64,000 nucleotides of DNA from Helcococcus sueciensis DSM 17243 (GTDB taxonomy: Bacteria; Bacillota; Clostridia; Tissierellales; Peptoniphilaceae). The notes beneath the pieces were generated by a model, which worked only from the letters and a program-made list of their open reading frames with translations, made no database searches and was not told the origin of the DNA. How positions within the stretch are numbered: the first letter of the stretch is position 1; every line of letters starts with the position of its first letter. The stretch is from contig NZ_AUHK01000002.1 of NCBI RefSeq assembly GCF_000423145.1, positions 37,972-101,971 on the forward strand, in the 5' to 3' direction. Positions 49,596-58,833 of the stretch are shown in pieces. Both the position numbers and the translations under genes were made by a program.

Positions 49596-52500
49596 ATGGT
49601 AAAGAAAGATTATTACATTGGGTTAGATATAGGTACAAGCACTATAGGGTGGGCAGTTACTGATGAGGAATATAATTTAATGAGATCTAAAGGAAAGGAC
49701 TTATGGGGTGTAAGATTTTTTCAAGAAGCTCAAACTGCTGCTGATAGAAGAGTTCATAAATCTAATAGAAGAAGATTAATGAGAAGAAATTCAAGACTAC
49801 AAATATTAAGAGAAATTTTTGAAGATGAAATTTCAAAAGTAGACCCAGAATTTTATGAAAGAATGGATGAAAGTAAATATTGGGTTGAAGATAAAAAAGT
49901 AAGTGGAAAGTATTCTTTATTTAATGACAAAAATTACACAGATAAAGATTATTTCAAAGAATATCCAACAATTTTTCATTTAAGAAAATCCTTAATTAAA
50001 CATGAAAAGAAAGCTGATATTAGACTTTACTTCTTAGCTATTAATCAAATTATGAAAAGAAGAGGGCATTTTCTAATCGATGGAAAATTAAATAATGTTA
50101 CAGACATAGAGCCATTAAAATTGCAATTTATAAGCATACTTAATGATAAATATATTGAAGAAATAGATGAAAATTTTATTGATGAAGCATTTGATATTAT
50201 TTCCGATATTAATGAAAAGAAAACAAATAAAAAGAATCAAATCAAACAATTACTTAATAGATATAGTTTTTCCAAAGATGAAAGTAAAGTCTTAAAAAAT
50301 ATTTTTGAATTAATAATATCCGGAAAAGGAAAAGTTAAAAATATTATTGATGATGAGAATATAGCTGAAAAACTTAAAGATGATAAGAAAGAAGATTTTT
50401 TATTATCTGGTGAAGCATATGAAGAAAATTTGGATTATTTCGAATCGGTTTTAAGTGAAGATATTTTATTATTTACAACAATAAAAAGCGTTTATGATTT
50501 TACACTATTGCAAGATATATTACGTGGAAGTGAGTTTCTATCATTTGCACAAGTTGAAAGATATAACGAACATAAAAAATATTTAGAAAAGTTAAAACTA
50601 GTTATAAAAAGATATGATAATACTAAAGAAAGAAAGTTATATAACGAGATATTTAAGAGTATTGATAATCCAAAAGGTTATGTGGCATATTTAGGTCATC
50701 ATGAAAAAAACGGAAAGAAAACTGTAGTCAAAAAGATTACAAATCAAGAATTTGCAGATTACATCAAAAAGATGCTTAAAGAAAATACAGATTTAAATGA
50801 TAATGATGTAAAAGATATTTTGAACAAAATTGAAAAAGATGAGTTTCTACTAAAACAAATTTCATCTAAAAACTCAGTAATTCCTTATCAAATTCATCAA
50901 TTTGAATTAGAACGTATACTTGATAATTTAGTAAAAGACTATCCTTCATTCAATGAGATTGAAGAAGGTTTTACAAAAAGAGATAAAATATCCAAAACTT
51001 TCTCATTTAGAATCCCATATTATGTTGGACCATTAAATGACTATCACAAAAATAATGGTGGAAATGCGTGGATTTTTAGAAACAACGATGAAAAGATCAA
51101 ACCGTGGAATTTTGAACAAGTAGTAAATCTTCATAAAAGTGAAGATGAGTTTATTAGACGTATGCTAAATAAATGCACTTATTTACCGAGTGAAACAGTG
51201 TTACCAAAATCTTCTTTACTATATTCAGAATATATGGTTTTAAACGAATTAAATAAATTAAAGATAGGTGATAGTTATTTATCTGTTGATGTTAAAGCTG
51301 ATATTCTAGAAAATTTATACAGAAAAGATCCTAGAGTTAGTTTGAAAAAAATTAGAGAATATTTAATAAGAACAAATAAAGCTGAACCAAACGATTTTCA
51401 AAAAGGAGAAACTAATCAAGAAATTAAATCAAACTTAAAATCATATATTGATTTTACTAATATTTTGAAAGATAAATTTGATTATGAAATGGTTGAAGAT
51501 TTAATTGAAAAAATAACAATTCATACAGGTAATAAAAAACTTTTAACTAAATATATTAAAGACACATATAGTAATTTAACCGCTTATGAAATAAAAGAAA
51601 TAACTAGTTTAAAATATAAGGATTGGGGAAGATTATCTCGTAAGCTTTTAGTAGGCATAAAAGAAACTAATTTAGAAACAAATAGACAAGATTCCATTAT
51701 TAATTTTATGCGACTAACGAATGATAATTTTATGCAAATCGTTGAAGGACCGAAATACACATTCAAAGGCTATATTGAAAAAGAAAGATTGTCAGGACTT
51801 TCAGATAATTTAGATTATGATGTAATAGATTCTTTATATGTATCACCTTCAGTCAAGAAAATGATCTGGCAAGTACTTAAATTAACTGAAGAATTAGTTA
51901 AAGTGCAAGGATATAAACCTAAAAAAATATTTATTGAAATGGCAAGATCTGATGAAGAAAAAAAAGAAACTGTTTCAAGAAAGAATAGACTTCTTGAACT
52001 ATATAAAGCAATTAAGAATGATAAGGAATCATTAATAGCAGATTATGAATATGATAAATTAATAAAGGGAATTCAGTCTACAGAAGAATCTGATTTTAGA
52101 AGTAAAGTTTTATTCTTATACTATTCTCAACTTGGTAAAGATATGTATACAGGTGAGAATATTGATCTAAACCATATGTTTGATAAGACGATATATGATA
52201 TAGACCATATAATACCAAGACGTATGAAAAAAGATGATTCTATAACAACAAATTTGGTTTTAGTTAATAAAAAGTCCAATCAGGATCAAAAAAAGGATAT
52301 ATATCCAGTACCAAGTACTATTAGAAATAATCCAAAAGTATATAATTTGTGGAAATTGCTTGTAGATAAGGAATTTATAACTAAAGAAAAATATAATAGA
52401 CTGATTAGAAAAGATGAACTTACTAATGAGGAACTTGCAGGATTTATAAGTAGACAGTTAGTAGAAACTAGACAATCTACAAAGGTCGTAAAAGAATTAT

Positions 52501-53663
52501 TTGAAAAGTATTATTCAGATATAAAGATTATTACCGTTAAGGCTGGAATAGTTAGTGAATTGAGACATGATTTTAATGTGTTGAAATCTAGAGAAGCAAA
52601 TGATTTACATCATGCTCATGATGCATTCTTAAATATAATAGCTGGGGATGTATGGAACAAAAAATATACTTCAAATCCATTAAACTTTGTAAAAGAAAAT
52701 AGGAAATCTAAACAAGTAAATTATTCATTAAATCATATATTTGAGAAGCAACAAAAAGTTAGAGATAAAATTATTTGGGAGCCAGATAAGGGTAAGGAAT
52801 TAATTATAAAAACGTTAAACAAACCTTCTGTTCTAACTAGTAGTGAAGCTTTTGAACAAAAGGGTGCGTTATATAATGCAACAATTATAGGTAAAAAAGA
52901 CTTTAAGAAAAATACAAAATATCTACCACTTAAGAAAGATGAAAGATTATCCGACATAAGCAAGTATGGTGGTTACAGTAGCTTAACCGGTGCGTATTTC
53001 TATTTGGTAGAACATACTGTAAAAGGAAAGAGAATAAAAACTATTGAATTTGTGCCATTACATTTATCAAATGAGATAAAAGAAGATAAAGATAAACTAT
53101 TAAAATATTCGACAGATGAATTAGGGTTAATTAATCCTGAAATAATTATAAAAAAAATAAAGTATAAAACTGAAATAGAAGTAAATGGTTTTAGATATCT
53201 TATATCTGGTAGGACTGGTAATCAAATTATATTAGAACCTAATATGCAAAGTTTCTGGAATATTGAAGAATTAAACATATTAAAAACTTTACAAAATAAA
53301 TATGAAAAGGGGATGTTTAGTAATACGGATAAAATTGAAGAGAATGATATATTCAATATGAAATTAATATTGAATAAACTTATACAAAAATTATCATCAT
53401 TACCATATATTAATAGAATTAATATGCCGGTGATAGATAAAAGTAAAATTGATGACGTTAAAGTTTCTGAATTATTTATTATAATAAATAATTTATTAAT
53501 TTTATTAAATAAGACTGTAATGGCTTCAGATTTATCTTTAATTGGTTTAGCTAAGGCATCTGGAAGAACTTTACTGTCAAAAAATATAGAAAAATATAAT
53601 TCTTTTATGATAATACAAAAATCGATTTCAGGTATATATGAAAAGAAAATAAGGATAATATAA
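49596..53663 (+). CDS. cas9: CRISPR-associated endonuclease Cas9, type II-A
   Basis: 1355 residues, full length. RuvC-I has Asp11 (YIGLDIGTSTIGWAV). The arginine-rich bridge helix is HKSNRRRLMRRNSRLQILRE. RuvC-II has Glu781 (FIEMARSDEEKK). The HNH nuclease has His871 (YDIDHIIPRRMKKDD). RuvC-III is DLHHAHDAF (Asp1003 to Asp1009). All catalytic residues are present, so the enzyme should be active. It cuts both DNA strands guided by crRNA and tracrRNA. From memory it resembles Finegoldia magna Cas9 closely. It has an AAGGAG site and overlaps the cas1 start by one base. Confidence 0.97.
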   Translation: MVKKDYYIGLDIGTSTIGWAVTDEEYNLMRSKGKDLWGVRFFQEAQTAADRRVHKSNRRRLMRRNSRLQILREIFEDEISKVDPEFYERMDESKYWVEDKKVSGKYSLFNDKNYTDKDYFKEYPTIFHLRKSLIKHEKKADIRLYFLAINQIMKRRGHFLIDGKLNNVTDIEPLKLQFISILNDKYIEEIDENFIDEAFDIISDINEKKTNKKNQIKQLLNRYSFSKDESKVLKNIFELIISGKGKVKNIIDDENIAEKLKDDKKEDFLLSGEAYEENLDYFESVLSEDILLFTTIKSVYDFTLLQDILRGSEFLSFAQVERYNEHKKYLEKLKLVIKRYDNTKERKLYNEIFKSIDNPKGYVAYLGHHEKNGKKTVVKKITNQEFADYIKKMLKENTDLNDNDVKDILNKIEKDEFLLKQISSKNSVIPYQIHQFELERILDNLVKDYPSFNEIEEGFTKRDKISKTFSFRIPYYVGPLNDYHKNNGGNAWIFRNNDEKIKPWNFEQVVNLHKSEDEFIRRMLNKCTYLPSETVLPKSSLLYSEYMVLNELNKLKIGDSYLSVDVKADILENLYRKDPRVSLKKIREYLIRTNKAEPNDFQKGETNQEIKSNLKSYIDFTNILKDKFDYEMVEDLIEKITIHTGNKKLLTKYIKDTYSNLTAYEIKEITSLKYKDWGRLSRKLLVGIKETNLETNRQDSIINFMRLTNDNFMQIVEGPKYTFKGYIEKERLSGLSDNLDYDVIDSLYVSPSVKKMIWQVLKLTEELVKVQGYKPKKIFIEMARSDEEKKETVSRKNRLLELYKAIKNDKESLIADYEYDKLIKGIQSTEESDFRSKVLFLYYSQLGKDMYTGENIDLNHMFDKTIYDIDHIIPRRMKKDDSITTNLVLVNKKSNQDQKKDIYPVPSTIRNNPKVYNLWKLLVDKEFITKEKYNRLIRKDELTNEELAGFISRQLVETRQSTKVVKELFEKYYSDIKIITVKAGIVSELRHDFNVLKSREANDLHHAHDAFLNIIAGDVWNKKYTSNPLNFVKENRKSKQVNYSLNHIFEKQQKVRDKIIWEPDKGKELIIKTLNKPSVLTSSEAFEQKGALYNATIIGKKDFKKNTKYLPLKKDERLSDISKYGGYSSLTGAYFYLVEHTVKGKRIKTIEFVPLHLSNEIKEDKDKLLKYSTDELGLINPEIIIKKIKYKTEIEVNGFRYLISGRTGNQIILEPNMQSFWNIEELNILKTLQNKYEKGMFSNTDKIEENDIFNMKLILNKLIQKLSSLPYINRINMPVIDKSKIDDVKVSELFIIINNLLILLNKTVMASDLSLIGLAKASGRTLLSKNIEKYNSFMIIQKSISGIYEKKIRII

Positions 53664-54535
53664 TGGGCTGGAGAACAGTATTAATTTCAGGTCGAGCTAA
53701 ACTCGACTTGAAATTAAATAATATGGTAATAAGAAAAGATGAAACAATAAAGGTACATATTCCAGATATTGCAATATTAATCATCGAGTCTACTACAGTT
53801 TCAATAACTACCGCTTTAATTGAAAGATTAGTTGAAGAAAAAATAAAGATTATTTTTTCTGGTAAAGATCATAATCCTATCGGAGAAATTGTTAATTATT
53901 ATAATAAGCATAATTCTGTTGCGATTATTAGAAAGCAAATATCTTGGACTGAGTCTATTAAGAAAAAAGTGTGGACAGAAATAATAAAAGAAAAGATAAA
54001 AAATCAGGCAGTTTTGGTTTCTTGTGAAAGTAAGGAAAAATCAAATTTACTATTAAATTATGTATTAGAAATCAAAGAAGGTGATATAAGTAATAGAGAA
54101 GGACATGCAGCAAAAGTTCACTTTAATACATTATTTGGAAAAGATTTTATAAGAAATGATGACGATGCTATTAATGCAATGTTGAATTATGGCTATACTT
54201 TATTACTTTCAAGTTTTACAAGAGAAATTATTGCTTCAGGATATTTGACTCAAATTGGAATATTTCATGATAATCAATTTAATTATTATAATTTAGCAAG
54301 TGATTTAATGGAGCCATTGAGACCAATGATAGATAAAATTGTATATTTAAGTTATCCTGAATATTTTGGTAGAGAAGAAAAAATGGAAATTCTTACAATA
54401 TTTGAAAAAGAAGTATTAATTGGTTCTACAAAATACACATTATTAAATGCCATAAGTGAGTATTGTAAGTCAGTATTTAAAGCTTTAGAAGAAGGAGATG
54501 CTGAATTAATAAAGTTTATTGATTATGAGTTATAG
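53663..54535 (+). CDS. cas1: CRISPR adaptation integrase Cas1, type II
   Basis: 290 residues. Starts [20 protein letters not shown], the type II pattern. Metal-binding residues are Glu in [11 protein letters not shown], and His and Asp/Glu in [20 protein letters not shown]. With Cas2 it inserts new spacers at the leader end. TAATG overlap with cas9 and an 11-base overlap with cas2. Confidence 0.96.
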   Translation: MGWRTVLISGRAKLDLKLNNMVIRKDETIKVHIPDIAILIIESTTVSITTALIERLVEEKIKIIFSGKDHNPIGEIVNYYNKHNSVAIIRKQISWTESIKKKVWTEIIKEKIKNQAVLVSCESKEKSNLLLNYVLEIKEGDISNREGHAAKVHFNTLFGKDFIRNDDDAINAMLNYGYTLLLSSFTREIIASGYLTQIGIFHDNQFNYYNLASDLMEPLRPMIDKIVYLSYPEYFGREEKMEILTIFEKEVLIGSTKYTLLNAISEYCKSVFKALEEGDAELIKFIDYEL

Positions 54536-54845
54536 ATTTATGAGAACAATAGTATTTTTTGATTTACCTACAATAACATTAGAAGACAAAAAGCAATATA
54601 GAGATTTTAGAAAGTTTTTATTAAGTGAAGGCTTTATTATGATGCAAGAATCCGTATATTGTAAGCTATCTTTGAATCAAACTAATGTTAGAACTGTGAA
54701 AGAGAGAATAGAAAAAAGAAAGCCTAAAAGTGGAATAGTCCAGATATTAACTATAACTGAAAAACAGTTTCAGTCAATGGAATATATAGTAGGGGAGAAA
54801 CAAACTAATATTATAGATTCTGATAGGAGCTTGGTAATATTATGA
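54525..54845 (+). CDS. cas2: CRISPR adaptation protein Cas2
   Basis: 106 residues, starting [15 protein letters not shown], the typical Cas2 ferredoxin-like strand. ATG 54525 gives this start; an in-frame TTG two codons earlier is less likely. It bridges two Cas1 dimers in the integration complex. It overlaps csn2 by four bases. Confidence 0.95.
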   Translation: MSYRFMRTIVFFDLPTITLEDKKQYRDFRKFLLSEGFIMMQESVYCKLSLNQTNVRTVKERIEKRKPKSGIVQILTITEKQFQSMEYIVGEKQTNIIDSDRSLVIL

Positions 54846-55489
54846 ATTTGTATTATGAATTGTTAACAGAAAGTTTTGAATTAAATTATGGTGATTATTG
54901 TAATTTTACAATGGAAAACATATTAGAATTTAGAAGAATTGTAGAAAATATAGATAATCAAGAAGTTATTTGCTTGTATGAGGGTGAAAGTGTTGTAAAG
55001 AATTATAATGTTATACCGAATGCTTTGTTTTTAGATTTTTCAGATAAAAAAATAATAAATAAAGTAATAAAAGATTTACTTGCTACTATTAAAAATGAAG
55101 AACATTATAAACATACTATTGAATTAAATAGTGACATTGTAAGTTATATTAATGAGATTATTTTTGATTACCCATATTCTTTAGATATAGATGATGAAGT
55201 CGATTTTTCATATATATTTAAGTCAGTAGGATTAAAGCTAGAAGTAGATTATGATTCGTATTTAGATAAATTAATTTCATATTTAGATATGTATCAAAAA
55301 ATATTCAATACATATATTTTCTATACAATAAATTTATCTAATTATTTGACATCAGAAGAATTAATGGATTTGAAACACTATATAGAAATAAATGACATAT
55401 TGATAATTAACTATGATACAATTTATATAGAGAATAAAAGTATTTCTAATAGAATACTTTTTGATAACGACTTATGTCGTATAATTTAG
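54842..55489 (+). CDS. csn2: CRISPR adaptation protein Csn2
   Basis: 215 residues, in the place expected for type II-A. The N-terminal [20 protein letters not shown] and the degenerate nucleotide-fold middle ([20 protein letters not shown]) match the shorter Csn2 class. It forms DNA-end-binding tetrameric rings in spacer acquisition. Its last codons hold the -10 of the putative array promoter. Confidence 0.9.
   Translation: MNLYYELLTESFELNYGDYCNFTMENILEFRRIVENIDNQEVICLYEGESVVKNYNVIPNALFLDFSDKKIINKVIKDLLATIKNEEHYKHTIELNSDIVSYINEIIFDYPYSLDIDDEVDFSYIFKSVGLKLEVDYDSYLDKLISYLDMYQKIFNTYIFYTINLSNYLTSEELMDLKHYIEINDILIINYDTIYIENKSISNRILFDNDLCRII
55480..55485 (+). promoter_or_regulatory. Putative -10 of the CRISPR array promoter
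   Basis: TATAAT at 55480-55485 within the end of csn2. No good -35 is seen at 17 bases, so it is a weak call. The start would be near 55492, giving a leader transcript of about 64 bases. Confidence 0.4.
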
Positions 55490-55555
55490 AAGTTTAATAA
55501 TATATTTATATGAAATTACCACTTATGATGTAGTGATTCTACTCATGGATTTGAG
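55490..55555 (+). promoter_or_regulatory. CRISPR leader
   Basis: 66 bases between csn2 and the first repeat, ending in ATTTGAG. It contains TATATGAAATTAC (55508-55520), the exact reverse complement of 13 bases of the CRISPR repeat, followed by ACTTATGATGTA, which resembles the repeat itself. It also has a GTAG/CTAC hairpin. Confidence 0.75.
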
Positions 55556-56252
55556 GTTTGAGAATGATGTAATTTCATATAGGTATTAAACTATTGCAAG
55601 TGCTAAAGGTGCTTCACCAACGTTTGAGAATGATGTAATTTCATATAGGTATTAAACTTTGCATGTGTATATTCAAATACTTTATTAGTTTGAGAATGAT
55701 GTAATTTCATATAGGTATTAAACTCTCTACAAGATTTCCACGCTTTACTGTCAGTTTGAGAATGATGTAATTTCATATAGGTATTAAACTAAAACCATAT
55801 GAATTAAACGAGTACGATAGTTTGAGAATGATGTAATTTCATATAGGTATTAAACTACGTTTTTTACCAAACATTATGTCATATTGTTTGAGAATGATGT
55901 AATTTCATATAGGTATTAAACCTATATCTTCACTATCAAGCTTGACCGTTTGTTTGAGAATGATGTAATTTCATATAGGTATTAAACAAGAGTTAGGGAG
56001 GAACCTAATAGACAATAGTTTGAGAATGATGTAATTTCATATAGGTATTAAACTTAAATATTTCATATAATATCTCATCTGATAGTTTGAGAATGATGTA
56101 ATTTCATATAGGTATTAAACACGCAGATTTTGAAGAGGTGCAATGATGATGTTTGAGAATGATGTAATTTCATATAGGTATTAAACGATGAATGTTAGAG
56201 AAGATAATGATATCAGGTTTGAGAATGATGTAATCTCATATAGGTATTAACT
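55556..56252 (+). CRISPR. CRISPR array, 11 repeats and 10 spacers, type II-A
   Basis: The 36-base repeat begins GTTTGAGAATGATG and ends ATAGGTATTAAAC. Repeats start at 55556, 55622, 55688, 55754, 55820, 55886, 55952, 56018, 56085, 56151 and 56217. Spacers are 30 bases except the eighth (31). Ten repeats are identical; the last has a T-to-C change and a degenerate end, so the leader-distal end is at 56252. crRNA reads on the plus strand, as shown by its pairing with the tracrRNA. Lack of repeat drift suggests recent spacer uptake. Confidence 0.98.
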
Positions 56253-56438
56253 CCAACTGTAAACAACATGTAAACTTTGTTTTAATTTCATTGTCCAAGC
56301 TGTCAATTCTCAAAACTATTATTCTTAAATTCTACAGATGATTAAAACTTATTAAAAAGTATTGTTATTTTCATAACATTGTTATATGATTAAGTTGAAA
56401 ATAATAAATTTATTATTTTCAAAAAAAACTAAGGACAT
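56253..56438. other. Non-coding stretch after the array
   Basis: No gene. It includes the long palindrome at 56395-56422 and short inverted words around GTTATTTTCATAAC. Confidence 0.5.
56395..56422. repeat. 28-bp perfect palindrome
   Basis: TTGAAAATAATAAA and its reverse complement TTTATTATTTTCAA are directly joined. It lies just upstream of a broken small membrane-protein gene. Being all A/T it may form a weak hairpin or be a regulator site. Confidence 0.7.
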
Positions 56439-56715
56439 ATGCACAAATTAAAAAAATAGTCCGTTGTATTATATCACTTGTTTAGCAGCATTACTGGCTT
56501 ATAAAGGTATATTAGGAGCTAAAGCAATTATAGCTGGACTTCCTTTATTATTTTTAGATATCAGTGTATCGTTTATAAATTCTCAAAATCAATATTGGTT
56601 GCAAAATCTTTATTTGTTAGAAACTAAAAAAATAAAGGCTATTAGGCAGTGTATATATCAAAATTTAAAGGGTGATTATCCTAAAGCCTTTAATATTATA
56701 ACGAGGGTAAAATAA
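56439..56715 (+). pseudogene. Small membrane protein, frameshifted near its start
   Basis: ATG 56439 follows AAGGA but stops after six codons because of a run of seven A (56450-56456). Loss of one A would join MHKLKN to the open frame SPLYYITCLAALLAYKGILG, giving about 91 residues with two membrane segments and a basic tail. Either a decayed gene or one switched by homopolymer slippage. Family unknown. Confidence 0.45.
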
Positions 56716-57029
56716 TGAATAAAAAAATATATTCTATCATTTTTTCTTTGATGATTTTTTCATATTTTTTATTAAACAAATCAAATTTTCCATTTAAAAA
56801 TACAATTCCACTTTTTATATTACTTATAAGCACCATTTATTTTAATAAAGATTCTAAATTTAAAAAAAATAGCCCAATTTACTTATTAATTTTAGCATGC
56901 GTTTTGATTATTCCAAATGTTATTACGATATCTCAAAATATAGAATATATATTAGCAAGCCCTATTTTTGATGGTTTTATCATTTCAATAATATGTTTTG
57001 TTTTATTGAATTTTTTTATATATGAATAA
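56715..57029 (+). CDS. Small membrane protein, 104 residues
   Basis: Three hydrophobic helices (residues 5-22, 29-44, 55-72 and a fourth at 85-103 are possible). ATG 56715 overlaps the previous stop and follows GAGGGT. No family recognised. Bacteriocin-immunity-like in size, but that is a guess. Confidence 0.5.
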   Translation: MNKKIYSIIFSLMIFSYFLLNKSNFPFKNTIPLFILLISTIYFNKDSKFKKNSPIYLLILACVLIIPNVITISQNIEYILASPIFDGFIISIICFVLLNFFIYE

Positions 57030-57400
57030 TAATTATAAAAAACAAAATAAAATTTATAATAAAAAAAGGCATCTCAAAAATTTAAGATTATTTTATAGTA
57101 ATTATTGAACAATGTATTTTTTGTTCTCATAATGAAATTTGCTAGTGATCTTAGGAATTAGTATTATAAGATTTTTAAGCTTTAGAAAATCAAGAATCAC
57201 GTCCTTACAGAAAGCTCATTATTTGGTTCTATAATTCCTATTCCTAAGACTACTAAAGTTAAAATTTAAGTATACAGTATCATGAAAGCGTACGTTTACA
57301 ATATAAAACAAATAAATAACAAAACTATATAAATCTATAAATTTAATATATAATATCCATTATGCCTATTTTTTTAATATTTTAAGGAGATGAGTGTATT
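57030..57400. other. Non-coding stretch before the MATE gene
   Basis: Frames are short and broken. GGCATCTCAAAAATTTAAG near 57068 resembles an insertion-sequence end, but no partner end or transposase was found. A TATAAT at 57349-57354 may serve the MATE gene. Confidence 0.45.
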
Positions 57401-58783
57401 ATGGATAATAGAAAGTATTTTTTTCAAGATAAAAGATTTTTAAGACAACTTATTGCCGTTGCATTGCCATTAACATTGCAATTTTTGATATCTACGTCTA
57501 TTAATATGGCTGATACAGTGATGATTTCTTCATTGGGTGGCTCTGAAATAGCAGCGGTAGGTTTAGTCAATCAATATGTATTCTTTTTTGCAGTAATTAT
57601 ATTTGGTGTATCGAGTGCAGGAGGAGTGTTCTTTTCACAATATTATGGAAAAAAAGATGAAGAAAATGTAAGGAAATATTTAAGTTTAATAATTCAGATT
57701 TCTTTAATTGTATCCGTTATTTTTACAGTAGTTTCTTTAATATTTCCTAATCAGATAATGCATATATTGATACCTGATGATGAAGTTAAAATTCATGGAG
57801 TTTCATATCTTACATTGGTAGCATTAACTTTTATACCAAATGCTATTTCCATGTGTTTAAATGCAGTTTTAAGATCAGTAAATAGAGTTAAAGAACCTTT
57901 ATTAGCTTCAGTTCTTTCATTTTTTCTAAATGTATTTTTTAATTATATTTTTATATTTGGGAAATTGGGAGTTCCAGCTCTTGGAGTAGCGGGTGCAGCT
58001 TTAGGGACAATAATTTCAAGATATTTTGAAGTGATATTATTGACAATTTTTATTAATAGACATAATTATAAATTATTTAATGTAAAACCAATAGATTTAT
58101 TAAAGATAGATACAGAAAGAATAAAGAAATTCTTTCCTATTGCAACACCTATAATCGTAGCTGAAATGTTCTGGTCATTGGGACAATTATTGTTTTCAAT
58201 AGCATATTCACGAATTGGAAAAGATGCAACAGCTGCTATACAACTTACAGGAACCATACAAAATGTTTTCTTTATTATTGTTAACTCACTTGATTCATCA
58301 GCTGCGGTTATTATAGGACATAATTTGGGTAGATCTAAGCGAGATAGAGTAGAAAGACATGCTAGATATTTTATACAATTAACCGTTATTATTGGACTTT
58401 TATCTTTAGCAACCTTATCTGGTTTACCAAATTTATTGATGAAAGTGTATACAGGTATAGAAAAAAATGTTTATGATATTTCTATAAAATTATTAATTAT
58501 TAGAGGAATATTCATACCATTTAGATTTATTAATGGTATATTGATTGTTGGATTCTTTAGAGCTGGTGGATTGACAAAAAAACCATTGATATTTGAATTA
58601 TGCACAATGTGGTTATTTGCAATTCCAATGTCATTTATAGGTGTTTTAGTATTGAATTTACCTATAGAATGGGTGTTTACAATTGTAAGCTTAGAAGAGT
58701 TTATTAAATTCTTCTTTATGATAAATCTATATAGAAAGAAAGAATGGTTAAACAATATAACTGGAAATGAATATGCTTATTAA
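57401..58783 (+). CDS. MATE family efflux transporter
   Basis: 460 residues with about 12 membrane helices in two halves. N-terminal ALPLTLQFLISTSINMADTV and the later NSLDSSAAVIIGHNLGRSKR are MATE signatures. It exports cationic drugs or metabolites using Na+ or H+. AAGGAGATG is 12 bases upstream of the ATG. Substrate unknown. Confidence 0.9.
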   Translation: MDNRKYFFQDKRFLRQLIAVALPLTLQFLISTSINMADTVMISSLGGSEIAAVGLVNQYVFFFAVIIFGVSSAGGVFFSQYYGKKDEENVRKYLSLIIQISLIVSVIFTVVSLIFPNQIMHILIPDDEVKIHGVSYLTLVALTFIPNAISMCLNAVLRSVNRVKEPLLASVLSFFLNVFFNYIFIFGKLGVPALGVAGAALGTIISRYFEVILLTIFINRHNYKLFNVKPIDLLKIDTERIKKFFPIATPIIVAEMFWSLGQLLFSIAYSRIGKDATAAIQLTGTIQNVFFIIVNSLDSSAAVIIGHNLGRSKRDRVERHARYFIQLTVIIGLLSLATLSGLPNLLMKVYTGIEKNVYDISIKLLIIRGIFIPFRFINGILIVGFFRAGGLTKKPLIFELCTMWLFAIPMSFIGVLVLNLPIEWVFTIVSLEEFIKFFFMINLYRKKEWLNNITGNEYAY

Positions 58784-58796
58784 TATATGGAATTAA

Positions 58797-58830
58797 AAAA
58801 GGTAATCAGAAAGAAATCTGATTACCTTTT
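58797..58830. terminator. Bidirectional terminator
   Basis: AAAAGGTAATCAGA/TCTGATTACCTTTT with a six-base loop, between the converging MATE and phosphofructokinase genes. Confidence 0.9.
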
Positions 58831-58833
58831 CTA

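Noticed and set aside
51584..52963. Minus-strand frames inside cas9
   Set aside because: They lack start signals and follow from cas9 codon use.
55592..56216. Spacers targeting the resident prophage
   Set aside because: All ten spacers were compared by eye with the prophage on both strands; only chance matches of up to about a dozen bases were seen. A proper search could still find diverged targets.
55556..56252. Promoters inside each CRISPR repeat, as in some type II-C arrays
   Set aside because: TTGAGA and the downstream TATAGG or TATTAA are at poor spacing (14 or 20 bases).
57060..57250. Insertion-sequence remnant before the MATE gene
   Set aside because: Only one GGCATCTCAAA-like end is visible, with no second end, target duplication or transposase fragment.
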